Positions 1 to 8,390 are shown, numbered from the stretch's first letter. The stretch: 64,000 nucleotides of DNA from Chitinophagaceae bacterium (GCA_016720565.1 JADKKJ010000011.1:930001-994000); one strand, 5' to 3'. The notes: a model not told the origin generated them from the sequence alone. Numbers and translations are program-made.

Positions 1-1
1 T

Positions 2-28
2 TTTCAAAGAGAAATAAAAAAGTCATGA
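2..28 (+). CDS. C-terminal fragment of an upstream gene (probably RND efflux pump)
   Basis: The first bases read in one frame as eight codons (FQREIKKS) and then TGA, which overlaps the ATG of the next gene as ATGA. A 4-base stop/start overlap is typical of translationally coupled genes. Because the following two genes are an outer-membrane channel and a periplasmic adaptor, the cut-off gene is probably the inner-membrane RND permease (CusA/CzcA type). That identity is inference from context only; eight residues cannot identify a family. Confidence 0.4.
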   Translation, partial: FQREIKKS

Positions 29-1236
29 AGCAAACTGTAAAGGGACTTGCAGGCTTGTTGCTGATATTGTTTTCATTGAATGCAGCAGCACAAGAGCCGG
101 TTCAAAAAAGACTGAGCATTGATGAAACCATTGGCATAGCAAAAAATAACCTGCAATATGGAATCAATACCCAACAGATCAATAAAGGAAAGGAACAGAT
201 AAAGACAGCCACCATGTTGCCTAAAACAGGTGTATTTGCCGAGAATGAAGATTTAAACCCAGCCGACAAAAATGGTGTTTTAAAAATCGGGGTATCGCAA
301 AGTATTGATTGGCCAGGTTTGTATAAGGCTAAGAAAAACCTATATAATGAGCAGTTGAAATATTATGAAGCAACAACAGCAACCATTGATGTGGGTTTGA
401 AAAGGGACATCAGAACAGCATATTATCAACTTTGGTATTTGCAGGATAAACAGCTTTTGTTTCATCGTCTTGATAGTATTTATAAATCATTAAGTGCAGC
501 TGCAATATTGAAGGTAAAAACAGGCGACAGCCGTGGTTTAGACAGTATTGCTGCTAATGTGCGGATGGCGGAATTGCAGGCTTTGTTGCAACAAATTGGA
601 AACGATATAAATATTCAGCAGCAATCATTATCACAGTTAGTCAATAGTAATGATTTGATGTTGCCTCTGATGCAGCCACTTGATAAATTAACGATGCCTG
701 CTCAGTCTGCTGATTCATTACATCCGTTGCTGGCCTTGCAATCACAAAATATTAATATTGCCAATGCAGGAGTTTCAGTCATTAAAAATGAAAACAAACC
801 CGATTTTTCGGGCCGTTTTTTCAGTCAGCGATTGTGGGGTGCAAGTAATCCTTTCACTGGATTTTCTGTTACGGCATCTTTCCCTTTATTTGGTGCATCC
901 GCTTATCGCAGCAAAGTAAAAACTGCACAGGCCGAAGTTCAGTTGCAGCAAAAGCAATTTGAATATCAGCAGCAGTTATTCAATACCCAACAATTACAGA
1001 TGCAAAAAGAAGTGGGAAGAAATAACAGTCTTTTATCTTTTTATGAAAAAAGCGGATTAAGGCAGGCAGAGGAAATTATAAAAGCTGCATCACTTGCTTA
1101 CCGGTCTGGTGAAATAAGTTTTGCAGAGCTATCACAATTTTTAACACAGGCAATCGACATTCAGAAAAATTACCTGGAAGTACTTAATACGTATAATCAA
1201 TCTGTCATTCAATACAATTACTTTATCAATAAATAA
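25..1236 (+). CDS. TolC-family outer-membrane efflux protein (CusC/CzcC-like)
   Basis: 403 residues with a signal peptide at about 1-22 (hydrophobic core, then AAAQ). The rest is helix-rich with long Gln/Ala coiled-coil stretches (about 165-205 and 300-345), the pattern of outer-membrane efflux (OEP) proteins whose two repeats build the periplasmic tunnel. It would form the outer-membrane exit duct of a tripartite RND metal pump. The ATG lies inside the stop of the upstream frame and the stop is 8 nt before the adaptor gene, so it is the second gene of an operon with the adaptor and a P-type ATPase. Metal specificity is inferred from the neighbours. Confidence 0.88.
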   Translation: MKQTVKGLAGLLLILFSLNAAAQEPVQKRLSIDETIGIAKNNLQYGINTQQINKGKEQIKTATMLPKTGVFAENEDLNPADKNGVLKIGVSQSIDWPGLYKAKKNLYNEQLKYYEATTATIDVGLKRDIRTAYYQLWYLQDKQLLFHRLDSIYKSLSAAAILKVKTGDSRGLDSIAANVRMAELQALLQQIGNDINIQQQSLSQLVNSNDLMLPLMQPLDKLTMPAQSADSLHPLLALQSQNINIANAGVSVIKNENKPDFSGRFFSQRLWGASNPFTGFSVTASFPLFGASAYRSKVKTAQAEVQLQQKQFEYQQQLFNTQQLQMQKEVGRNNSLLSFYEKSGLRQAEEIIKAASLAYRSGEISFAELSQFLTQAIDIQKNYLEVLNTYNQSVIQYNYFINK

Positions 1237-1244
1237 TTTCTTTT

Positions 1245-2438
1245 ATGAAAAATAAATCAGTCATCATTTTTACGCTTTGTGCTGCATCTATTTTCTTTGT
1301 TTCCTGCGGAAGTAAAGACAAGACAGAAACCGCTTCGCCTGAAACAGAAACACATGTTGATGAACATGCAAATCCTGATGAAGCAACATTAACTGCTGAT
1401 CAGATAAAAACCATCGGCATTGAATTTGGTTCCATCGAACAGAAGCAGTTAACGGCTTCGCTTAAAACAAATGGTGTGCTTAAAGTGCCTAATCAAAATA
1501 AGGCAAGCATCAATTCGGTGTACAGCGGAGTGATAAAATCATTGCTGGTACAGCCGGGCAATAGTGTTTCAAGAGGGCAAACCATAGCAACCATTTCCAA
1601 TCCGGAATTTATACAGGTGCAGAGTGAATACCTATCTGTTAATTCAAGAATTGTACTGGCTGAACAGGAATACAACCGTCAGAAAGAATTAAATGCCGGT
1701 AATGCAGGGGCATTAAAAAATCTACAGGCTGCCGATGCGGAGTTAAAATCATTGAGAACAAGACGTTCTTCTTTACAGCAACAGATACAATTAATGGGCA
1801 TCAGCACAGCTTCACTTTCAAACGGCAGGTTGATTTCTGTTTTAGCCGTGCGAAGCCCGATCAGCGGTATAGTAAGCAATGTAAATGTAAAAATGGGAGC
1901 TTATGTAGATCTTAGTACAGTGGTTGCAGAAGTAGTTGATAATAGCAGGCTTCATCTTGATTTGTTTGTGTATGAAAAAGATTTACCCAAAATAAAAAAC
2001 AAACAAACCATACATTTTACAGTAACTAATAATCCCGGAAAAGAGTACGATGCAGAAATATTTTCATTGGGTTCTTCCTTTGAGAATGAAAGTAAAGCCA
2101 TTTCGGTACATGCTATGGTAAAAGGTGATAAAACAGGTTTGATTGACGGGATGAACATAACAGCAAACATCAGCCTTGATCAGGCCACTTTACCTGCCAT
2201 ACCAACTGATGCCATCGTAAACTTTCAGGGACAGGATTTCATTTTTATAGTTGACTCAGTGGATACCAAGAAGAATGAAACTCATTTTAAAAGAATACCA
2301 GTAGTAAAAGGAACAAGTGATGTTGGTTACAGCGAAATCACTTTATTAAAAGATATTCCTGCTGGCGCTAAAGTGGTAATAAAGGGTTCCTTTTTCATAT
2401 TGGCAAAACAAACAAATACAGAAGGACACAGCGATTAA
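1245..2438 (+). CDS. RND efflux periplasmic adaptor lipoprotein (CusB/CzcB-like)
   Basis: 397 residues. The N-terminus is a lipoprotein signal with a Cys at residue 21 (VSCGS), so the adaptor is likely lipid-anchored. An acidic, His-containing linker (HVDEHANPDEA, about 38-48) could bind metal. The middle shows the membrane-fusion-protein order: barrel-sandwich half (VYSGVIKSLLVQPGN), helical hairpin (about 125-180), second half (VRSPISGIVSNVNVKMG), then beta-barrel and membrane-proximal domains. It would link the inner-membrane RND pump to the outer-membrane channel encoded just upstream. The next gene starts 8 nt after its stop, so the genes are co-transcribed. Confidence 0.9.
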   Translation: MKNKSVIIFTLCAASIFFVSCGSKDKTETASPETETHVDEHANPDEATLTADQIKTIGIEFGSIEQKQLTASLKTNGVLKVPNQNKASINSVYSGVIKSLLVQPGNSVSRGQTIATISNPEFIQVQSEYLSVNSRIVLAEQEYNRQKELNAGNAGALKNLQAADAELKSLRTRRSSLQQQIQLMGISTASLSNGRLISVLAVRSPISGIVSNVNVKMGAYVDLSTVVAEVVDNSRLHLDLFVYEKDLPKIKNKQTIHFTVTNNPGKEYDAEIFSLGSSFENESKAISVHAMVKGDKTGLIDGMNITANISLDQATLPAIPTDAIVNFQGQDFIFIVDSVDTKKNETHFKRIPVVKGTSDVGYSEITLLKDIPAGAKVVIKGSFFILAKQTNTEGHSD

Positions 2439-2446
2439 TAATCATT

Positions 2447-4369
2447 ATGGAAAATAACGGAAATAATACAGACTTGCACGATCACAATCACGATGAAGAG
2501 CTTCAATCGGAGAAATCCGGCTGGAAAACACATTGGGATTTGCTATTGGCACTTTTCATTTTAATAGTGTTATTAGTATTGGAGTATGCTTTCAAAATTA
2601 AATTATCCGAAATAGCATCGTTCATAATAAATGCCATTGCCTATCTGCTTGCAGGAAGAAAAGTATTAGACCTTGCCTTTCGTAAATCAAAACGGGGCGA
2701 TATTTTTAATGAGTTTGTATTGATGAGTGTGGCTACAATCGGAGCATTTATTATTGGCGAATATGAAGAAGGCGTAGCCGTAATGGTATTTTACCAGATT
2801 GGCGAATGGTTTCAGGATGCAGCGGTAAACAATGCAAAACGGAGCATCAAAGCACTACTGGATATAAGACCGGATGAAGTAACCGTAATAAGAAATAATG
2901 CCCCGCTTATTGCAGATCCATCCATTGTAGAATTAAATGAAACCATACAGGTAAAACCCGGTGAGAAGGTTGCCCTTGATGGTGAACTGCTTTCAGAAAA
3001 TGCTTCCTTCAACACCGCAGCACTAACCGGCGAAAGTAAACCTGATACAAAGTATAAAGGGGAAGCTATTTTTGCCGGGATGATAAACCTGAATACTGTT
3101 GCTGAAATAAAAGTAAAATCATTGTTTAAAGACAGCAAGCTGAGTAAGATTTTAGAAATGGTACAGGATGCAACGGCAAGAAAATCACAAACACAATTAT
3201 TTATCAGTCGTTTTGCAAAAGTCTATACGCCTATTGTATTTTTCTTAGCCATTGCAGTTTGTTTTGTTCCTTACTTCTTTGTAGCCGACTATGTTTTTCA
3301 AACATGGTTTTACAGGGCATTGGTATTTTTGGTTATCAGTTGTCCTTGTGCATTGGTTGTGTCTATTCCATTAGGATATTTTGGAGGTATTGGTTTGGCA
3401 TCCCGGCACGGCATCTTGTTTAAAGGAGGCAATTTTTTGGATGTAATGACAAAAATTAATGCAGTTGTGATGGACAAGACAGGGACGCTTACAAAAGGAG
3501 TTTTTAAAGTACAGAAAGTTGTAGCCAATAGAATTGATGAAAAAGAATTAATAAAACTTACTGCTGCCTTAGAAAAGAACTCCACACATCCGATTGCCAA
3601 AGCCATCACAGATTATGCAGGGGATACTACCAACGGCGTAAAAACTGAAGATGTTGAAGAAATTTCAGGACATGGGCTAAAAGGAAAAGTTGAAGGTAAA
3701 AATGTACTTGCAGGCAATATAAAACTGTTGAAGAAATACAGCATTAGTTATCCTTCAGACCTTGAAACAATTGTTGACACAATAGTTGTCGTTGCCGTCA
3801 ACAATCAATACACAGGTTACATTACCATCGCTGATGAAATTAAAGAAGATGCTGTACAAGCAATTAAAGACATGCATGACCTGAAAATAAAAACGGTAAT
3901 GCTTTCAGGCGATAAACAATCTGTAGTAGATGAAGTGGCAAAAACAGTTGGTATTGATGAAGCATATGGTGATTTATTGCCGGAAGGAAAAGTGGAGAAA
4001 GTGCAGCAGCTTAAAGATGCAGGTAAACATATTGCCTTTGTTGGCGATGGTGTAAATGATGCACCGGTTGTTGCCTTGGCAGATGCAGGCATAGCAATGG
4101 GTGGGTTAGGGAGTGATGCCACTATTGAAACAGCCGATATAGTTATTCAGAACGACCAGCCCTCCAAAATTGTTACAGCCATTAAGATTGGTAAAATCAC
4201 AAGAAGCATAGTTTGGCAGAACATAACAATCGCAATGGTAATAAAAGTCATTGTATTAATCTTGGGTGCAGGTGGTATTGCTACTTTATGGGAAGCAGTT
4301 ATTGCTGATGTAGGTGTAGCGTTATTGGCAATTTTAAATGCTGTGAGGATACAAAGAATGAAAGTATAA
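2447..4369 (+). CDS. Heavy-metal P1B-type ATPase, Zn/Cd/Pb type
   Basis: 640 residues. Visible P-type ATPase motifs are TGES (194-197, actuator), CPC (299-301, metal-binding helix), DKTGT (343-347, phosphorylated Asp), the P1B HP pair (381-382) and GDGVND (533-538). A Lys at 600 and Asp at 621 in the last two helices match the P1B-2 group, which exports Zn2+, Cd2+ and Pb2+. There is no GMxCxxC metal-binding domain; the N-terminus instead has a short His/Asp cluster (HDHNHDEE, 11-18). It ends the efflux operon: the ATPase would move metal to the periplasm and the RND pump would move it out. ZntA/CadA-like; the exact metal is not resolved. Confidence 0.92.
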   Translation: MENNGNNTDLHDHNHDEELQSEKSGWKTHWDLLLALFILIVLLVLEYAFKIKLSEIASFIINAIAYLLAGRKVLDLAFRKSKRGDIFNEFVLMSVATIGAFIIGEYEEGVAVMVFYQIGEWFQDAAVNNAKRSIKALLDIRPDEVTVIRNNAPLIADPSIVELNETIQVKPGEKVALDGELLSENASFNTAALTGESKPDTKYKGEAIFAGMINLNTVAEIKVKSLFKDSKLSKILEMVQDATARKSQTQLFISRFAKVYTPIVFFLAIAVCFVPYFFVADYVFQTWFYRALVFLVISCPCALVVSIPLGYFGGIGLASRHGILFKGGNFLDVMTKINAVVMDKTGTLTKGVFKVQKVVANRIDEKELIKLTAALEKNSTHPIAKAITDYAGDTTNGVKTEDVEEISGHGLKGKVEGKNVLAGNIKLLKKYSISYPSDLETIVDTIVVVAVNNQYTGYITIADEIKEDAVQAIKDMHDLKIKTVMLSGDKQSVVDEVAKTVGIDEAYGDLLPEGKVEKVQQLKDAGKHIAFVGDGVNDAPVVALADAGIAMGGLGSDATIETADIVIQNDQPSKIVTAIKIGKITRSIVWQNITIAMVIKVIVLILGAGGIATLWEAVIADVGVALLAILNAVRIQRMKV

Positions 4370-4938
4370 TACCTCATCAATTGGGTGTAAAAGACAAGTA
4401 TTGTAATGCTTTCAGGCAACCTCCCTCATTTCAATTCGTCCGTTCCGTAAACTACACTTCCTTGCTCCTTCGGTCGGTAGCCTTACAGCAACGAACATTT
4501 TCCTTCGCTTGGCACAACGGTAGCATCCCTAAGCCACCCACAAGCCTTAACCGGGAAGCTGCAAACCATCGCACCCAACATCAGTAATTACAGATTTTAA
4601 TTCAGTAACTGGGCATTAATGAATCGAAGCAACTTTTAGAATCCGCAACAGTGGGCTTCGGGTGGAAATCAAAAACAAATATTGCACAAAGTTACGGCCA
4701 GCCAAAAAAAATCCAAATAAACCAGGCTAAACAAGTCGGCTCAACTGTATCTCACCCTCTCTCTTTTTTTTATTTTTTACTTACTGTTCGGTGATAGAAA
4801 GTCTATTTGTAAAAAAATAAAAATAAGTCTTCAGCAAAGATTTTCAACAGTAGTACTATGGTTTTTATTTGGTTTTTGTTTGGACTTAGGCCGTGATGAT
4901 GCTACATATTTATTTTATCATTTTTAAAATTTTATGTT

Positions 4939-5088
4939 ATGTATCATTTATTCTGTTACACTGCTTCTTGTCAGGTTTGGGTTTGTGCTGCTAATGGTTG
5001 GCATATTTATGTCAGTCATGGCGTTGTTATTGGTCGTTATCGTTATCCGCCTCCAGGTTCTAAGCGTTGGTTAGCAATGCTTCCTTAG
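4939..5088 (+). CDS. Small hypothetical protein (49 aa)
   Basis: ATG at 4939 to TAG at 5086-5088, 49 codons. The product is rich in aromatic residues, His, Cys and Gly (for example ANGWHIYVSHG and RYRYPPPGSKRW) and is not a signal peptide. About two thirds of its codons end in T, a bias expected of coding DNA. A perfect intrinsic terminator begins 5 nt after the stop. An overlapping frame from 4934 would give a 46-residue, very hydrophobic peptide, but with no such bias. The family is unrecognised; I infer a real gene of the mobile element. Confidence 0.45.
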   Translation: MYHLFCYTASCQVWVCAANGWHIYVSHGVVIGRYRYPPPGSKRWLAMLP

Positions 5089-5092
5089 TTTT

Positions 5093-5113
5093 AGCCCTTC
5101 GGGGCTTTTTTTT
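5093..5113 (+). terminator. Intrinsic terminator after the 49-aa ORF
   Basis: AGCCC, a TTCG tetraloop, GGGCT, then a run of eight T. It follows the small ORF stop by 4 nt. Confidence 0.75.
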
Positions 5114-5171
5114 GTTTTGATAGAAATTGCTTGATAGGGCAGAAGTGGCCGGGAACACTTTATCCCTCGAA

Positions 5172-5190
5172 GACAATTGCAGCAATTGTC
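5172..5190. repeat. Perfect 19-bp palindrome
   Basis: GACAATTGC, one central A, GCAATTGTC. A further GCAATTG lies at 5205-5211. This could be a binding site for a dimeric regulator, relaxosome or recombinase accessory protein of the element. The function is unknown. Confidence 0.6.
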
Positions 5191-5740
5191 GTTCCTCCAA
5201 TAGCTGCAATTGAAAACCCCTCCGCAGCCAAACGCAAAAAAATAACGGCTCGTTCCTCACCAATTATTTTATTTGCGTATCGCTGCAACCAACGCTTCTT
5301 AATATTGTCTGCAAGCAGTTTCTATTGCGGGCTATGCCACTTCGTTCTATAGCCCTAATTAAGCCGGGCTAAGTTGTCTGCGGTTGCAGCGGCTCGAAGA
5401 AAAAAACACATGCCAAAAAGGCTTCGCCGTTTTTGTCATGGTTTTGCTAACCCTTCGCTGCCCCGCAGTCCGTCGGCTATTTTTTTATTTTTTCAGTTAT
5501 GGTGGCTACGCCTTTCTGTAGTAAAAAAAATAAAAGCCTCCTCCACATTTTTAGCACGGTCGCTACGGCGGTTTATCCTGAACACAAATGCCATCGCAAA
5601 ACCGCCTGCTCCCTATGCGCCCCCTGCTGTTGTCTTGCTGCACTGGCACAGCCCTATGAGTTGTTTTTGTGTGAAATCCTTGCTTATAGCTTCGCTATGC
5701 CTGACCACACAAAAAGCAGCCACGTTGTGTTGCGGGCTTC

Positions 5741-5793
5741 ATGGCCGCCCCTCGCCGTTCCGCTACGCTGCACTTTTAAGTCGGGGCGGCCAT
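5741..5793. repeat. Perfect 11-bp inverted repeat, 31-bp loop
   Basis: ATGGCCGCCCC at 5741-5751 and its exact complement GGGGCGGCCAT at 5783-5793. It is a GC-rich stem in an otherwise AT-rich spacer of the mobile region, and there is no T-run after it, so it is not a simple terminator. An origin of transfer or a structured RNA is possible. Confidence 0.55.
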
Positions 5794-6158
5794 TCCCGCC
5801 CTCACCCAGCAAGCCAAGGGCGCAGTGGGGGCGCTGGTCAGCAGTGACAGCAGGAAGTGAACAGTTGATTTTCATTAACAACAAAAGGCAGAAATACATC
5901 AGGAAAATTTTGAAACCAAATTGATCCATTAATCAGGAAACCATCCAAAAGAACAAAGTATAAAAAAAGGCCGCAAAAATACCAATGCAGGCAACCGCAC
6001 AAAGCCTGTAAAAAAAACAAAAAGACAGCCGCCATAAACACAGCCCCATCGCACATAGCCATCATTTATGCGGCTTCTGCTTTTGGTTTTTTTATCTGCA
6101 TTGCTGATGCAACTGCTTTCTTTTTTTCCTTTTTTCTTTTAAAATAAATTTTATTAAG

Positions 6159-6509
6159 ATGAAAAATGCAAATCACTTCTTCGGTTCTCACAACGGTTCA
6201 GAAAATTTCTTTTGCCACAAGCCTTCATTGATTCTTTATACAGATGGTGTGAAGGAGTTGGCAGAAGACTGCGGTGCTTACTGGCTGATAGATTTAATCA
6301 TAAGCCACCAATGCCACAGGGATATTAACCTTGAACGCTTCCAGGTGTGGGATTTAAAGAGAGTAAAGGACAATGCCTTTACAATTCTTGCAACAGATGG
6401 AAACCACAACAAAGTAACAAGTCAGGAAATCCCCTTCAGTGATTTTCCTTATGATCTTGCCACGCTTTGGCTGGTGGATGGCTGCCTGATGTTGCCGGGT
6501 GAATACTAA
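6159..6509 (+). CDS. DUF6876 family protein
   Basis: 116 residues. The pattern H-x-GSENFF near residue 15, LYTDGVKELAEDCGAYWLID (about 25-45), then SHQ, DGN and a C-terminal LWLVDGCLMLPGEY matches the DUF6876 family, as far as I recall it. This small protein family is carried mainly on Bacteroidota plasmids and conjugative transposons; its function is unknown. The ATG follows a long AT-rich leader with a run of pyrimidines. A strong terminator follows 7 nt after the stop, so the gene is monocistronic. It is the best single marker that this region is mobile DNA. Confidence 0.75.
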   Translation: MKNANHFFGSHNGSENFFCHKPSLILYTDGVKELAEDCGAYWLIDLIISHQCHRDINLERFQVWDLKRVKDNAFTILATDGNHNKVTSQEIPFSDFPYDLATLWLVDGCLMLPGEY

Positions 6510-6516
6510 AGCAAAA

Positions 6517-6544
6517 GCCCCGCCGAAAGGCGGGGCCATTTTTT
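6517..6544 (+). terminator. Intrinsic terminator after the DUF6876 gene
   Basis: GCCCCGCC, GAAA tetraloop, GGCGGGGC, then CATTTTTT. A perfect 8-bp stem. Confidence 0.85.
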
Positions 6545-6727
6545 GAACTGAAGAATGAACAAAGATGTTCAGGTAATTTCAAAAATTAGCTCAGAATAAA
6601 TTTATTACTGAGGCAATGAAATCTAATACTCCGCTTAACATGGCTTTAAATTTAATTGTTATAAAAATTGTTTGCTTTACTTGACTCGGTAAAATATTTC
6701 ATGAATGCATTTCACTTACCCCGACTT

Positions 6728-7486
6728 TTACAGGCCGGACACTTTCACCAGTGACAGCGGATTAAATGCACCGTTTTTCAAAGGATACATTTGTCCGTTA
6801 ACTTCCTGGTAAAACTCAATTCCTAATGCAAGGAACAAAGGGTGTGTACTGTTGGCAGTAACAGTGTTTACAAGGGTGATTACTGCAGTTGCGGCAGAAT
6901 CCCAGGGTAACACAGCAGTTGCCTGTGCATCCATTACAAAGGTTTCATTTTCAAAATCAACCTCTGCACCGGCAGAAACAATTTTGAAATGGGTAGAACC
7001 ACCTGGCGCTGCAAGCATGTTGATGGGAACGAATGCTGGAATATTTGCGGTAAGTGTACCGGCCACCCTGTCAATAGTTCCGGTGAATGGTGCGTAAAGG
7101 GTAGTTCCGAGTTTACCACTGATGTTAAACTCAAATCCTTCCAGCAATTCGGCTTCGCCATCAATCACATTACGTTGGCCACGGGGATTGGTAATGTCTT
7201 CCTGGGTTACTTCAACCATTTTCTGAGTTAGACGACCAACCATCCGGCTGTCAGATGCGTTCTGTAACATTGCCCGGATTGAATTACGCAAAAGCTTTCC
7301 AGCTTTTCCGGCTCTTCCAAATTCTTCACCGTTTTCACGGGTTCTTTGAAATGCAGGATCATTGGCAATTTTGTCAGCAGATACTCCGCCTTTTTCTCTT
7401 GCCAGATAACCGTCCTCTGTTGTCTTGTAAAAAGTTATGCCACCGATTGTGCCATCTAATTTGATAATTCCTTTTTGCTTAGCCAT
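6728..7486 (-). CDS. Conserved hypothetical protein of Bacteroidota (252 aa)
   Basis: The N-terminus MAKQKGIIKLDGTIGGITFY, followed by GYLAREKGGV and RTRENGEEFGRAGKAGK, is a start I recognise from many Bacteroidota hypothetical proteins. Residues 1-115 are basic and helix-prone; residues 116-252 look beta-rich (FEFNISGKLGTTLYAPF, LPWDSAATAVI). No signal peptide, membrane segment or catalytic motif is visible. The function is unknown; such proteins often sit in phage-like or mobile contexts, and a structural role is only a guess. A TAnnTTTG box lies about 65 nt upstream (7551-7558). Confidence 0.7.
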   Translation of the reverse strand: MAKQKGIIKLDGTIGGITFYKTTEDGYLAREKGGVSADKIANDPAFQRTRENGEEFGRAGKAGKLLRNSIRAMLQNASDSRMVGRLTQKMVEVTQEDITNPRGQRNVIDGEAELLEGFEFNISGKLGTTLYAPFTGTIDRVAGTLTANIPAFVPINMLAAPGGSTHFKIVSAGAEVDFENETFVMDAQATAVLPWDSAATAVITLVNTVTANSTHPLFLALGIEFYQEVNGQMYPLKNGAFNPLSLVKVSGL

Positions 7487-7550
7487 TGTAAAAAATTTAT
7501 TGGGTTAATAATTTGTTTCAATTTGTTGCTGTGTTACCAGCATTTGAAAA

Positions 7551-7558
7551 CAAAAATA
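7551..7558 (-). promoter_or_regulatory. Bacteroidota -7 promoter box for the 252-aa gene
   Basis: TATTTTTG on the minus strand, matching TAnnTTTG. It implies a leader of about 60 nt for the gene starting at 7486. Confidence 0.5.
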
Positions 7559-7655
7559 GATTCACAATAAGGCCCCAACAAATGTGCAAGGTCATCCGTT
7601 CCGTTTGTGCCACATTATTCCAACTAACACCATTTTACCGCCTTCAAAAAATGAT

Positions 7656-7663
7656 TATCTTTG
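7656..7663 (+). promoter_or_regulatory. Bacteroidota -7 promoter box for the 62-aa gene
   Basis: TATCTTTG, a full match to TAnnTTTG, about 67 nt before the start at 7730. No clear -33 TTTG is seen. Confidence 0.45.
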
Positions 7664-7729
7664 CTATGGATTACTCATATCAAAGCCATAGCCGAAGTAT
7701 GGATAGTGTATGAAAAAGTTATTTGATTA

Positions 7730-7918
7730 ATGAACAGACTGTGTATTTATCCGAAGGACATTATGATAATCACAGGCAGAAGCGACAGGTATGGCAGAAA
7801 TCTTATCAAGAAGATTAAAAAGCATTTCAAGAAGCAACAACACCAGGTTGTTACAGTTGAAGAATTTTGCCAGTACATGGGATTACAACTTGATGTTGTT
7901 GCCCGGCAGTTACGATAG
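7730..7918 (+). CDS. Small conserved hypothetical protein (62 aa)
   Basis: The product contains YPKDIMIITGRSDRYGR, then a Lys-rich helix (KKIKKHFKKQQHQ), then VTVEEFCQYMGL. This layout (kDIxxITGrSxRYgrkLlkkIK, then a second short helical unit) is one I recognise from small Bacteroidota proteins of unknown function. It looks like a basic, possibly DNA-binding, helical domain. It stands alone between the hypothetical gene on the other strand and the tRNA-Asn, and it is the last gene of the accessory segment. Confidence 0.65.
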   Translation: MNRLCIYPKDIMIITGRSDRYGRNLIKKIKKHFKKQQHQVVTVEEFCQYMGLQLDVVARQLR

Positions 7919-8017
7919 TTAACTGTCTCAAATAAGCGAAGCCGATGATACGGGTTTCTGTTCTCACCACCCTACTTTTTGTTTTCTCTTACTTATTATG
8001 GGCTTTCAGATGTTGAT

Positions 8018-8047
8018 GTGACCCGAGGTCACATTTGAGGTCACATT
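8018..8047. repeat. Inverted and direct repeats of GGTCAC near the tRNA junction
   Basis: GTGACC-CGA-GGTCAC is a perfect inverted repeat at 8018-8032. The 11-mer GAGGTCACATT occurs twice, at 8025-8035 and 8037-8047, 12 bp apart. It lies 47 bp from the tRNA 3' end, where integrase arm-type or excisionase sites of an element would be expected. The role is inference. Confidence 0.55.
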
Positions 8048-8050
8048 ATG

Positions 8051-8083
8051 AAAAAAGCGTCACGATTAAATTCGTAACGCTTT
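8051..8083 (-). terminator. Terminator downstream of tRNA-Asn
   Basis: On the minus strand AAAGCGT and ACGA pair with TCGT and ACGCTTT around an AT loop (one internal mismatch), followed by T residues. It lies just after the tRNA 3' end. Confidence 0.65.
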
Positions 8084-8093
8084 GATTTTTAAG

Positions 8094-8167
8094 CTCCCCC
8101 TGCTGGACTTGAACCAGCGACCCTCTGATTAACAGTCAGATGCTCTAACCAACTGAGCTAAAGGGGA
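8094..8167 (-). tRNA. tRNA-Asn (anticodon GTT)
   Basis: 74 nt with a full cloverleaf. The acceptor stem is TCCCCTT with AGGGGGA (one G-T pair), the D-arm AGCTCAG...TTAGAGC, the anticodon stem TCTGA/TCAGA with loop CTGTTAA, the T-arm GCTGG-TTCAAGT-CCAGC, and the discriminator G as usual for Asn. No CCA is encoded. Its 3' end faces the accessory region at 1-8090. Confidence 0.95.
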
Positions 8168-8193
8168 ATACCTTTTTACCCCCGAAGGGGACG

Positions 8194-8201
8194 CAAAAAT
8201 A
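8194..8201 (-). promoter_or_regulatory. Promoter box for tRNA-Asn
   Basis: TATTTTTG on the minus strand, 26 nt before the tRNA 5' end. Confidence 0.5.
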
Positions 8202-8390
8202 GGGATTTTGGGGAGTTTTTAAAACAAGTTTTGTGGAAAAATGGTGAATTTCAGGCTGATTTTCACCTTTCTGAACACCCAACCGGGAAGAAACAAGGTT
8301 TACTCTACTTTTTATATACTGCAGACTGATCCAAGATTGACCAGGCGTTGACCCCAGAACGAGGGGTGATTGAGAGGACCCGTCCATTTT

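Larger units (their letters stand above)
4370..6158. other. Long mostly non-coding stretch of a mobile-element remnant
   Basis: About 1.8 kb between the ATPase and the DUF6876 gene. It holds one plausible small ORF with a terminator (4939-5113), a 19-bp palindrome (5172-5190) and an 11-bp inverted repeat (5741-5793). The open frames across 5370-5930 on both strands have erratic composition, low-complexity starts and no recognisable domain, so I treat them as spurious. The T-, A- and purine/pyrimidine-rich tract at 6060-6158 is probably the leader of the next gene. The texture resembles spacer DNA of Bacteroidota conjugative transposons; that is an impression, not a match I could compute. Confidence 0.5.

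Noticed and set aside
5160..5324. Minus-strand frame reading LADNIKKRWLQRYANKIIGEE and then a Gly/Ala/Ile-rich end
   Set aside because: The composition is protein-like but there is no ATG, the frame begins just after a stop and the palindrome 5172-5190 lies in it. It may be a decayed gene end, but I cannot support it as a feature.
5374..5929. Overlapping open frames on both strands, up to 157 codons
   Set aside because: They overlap each other, have no domain, no ribosome-binding context and odd composition (runs of Ser, Arg, Pro). More likely non-coding DNA with few stops.
8145..8387. 80-codon frame on the minus strand overlapping tRNA-Asn
   Set aside because: It runs through the promoter and the tRNA gene itself.
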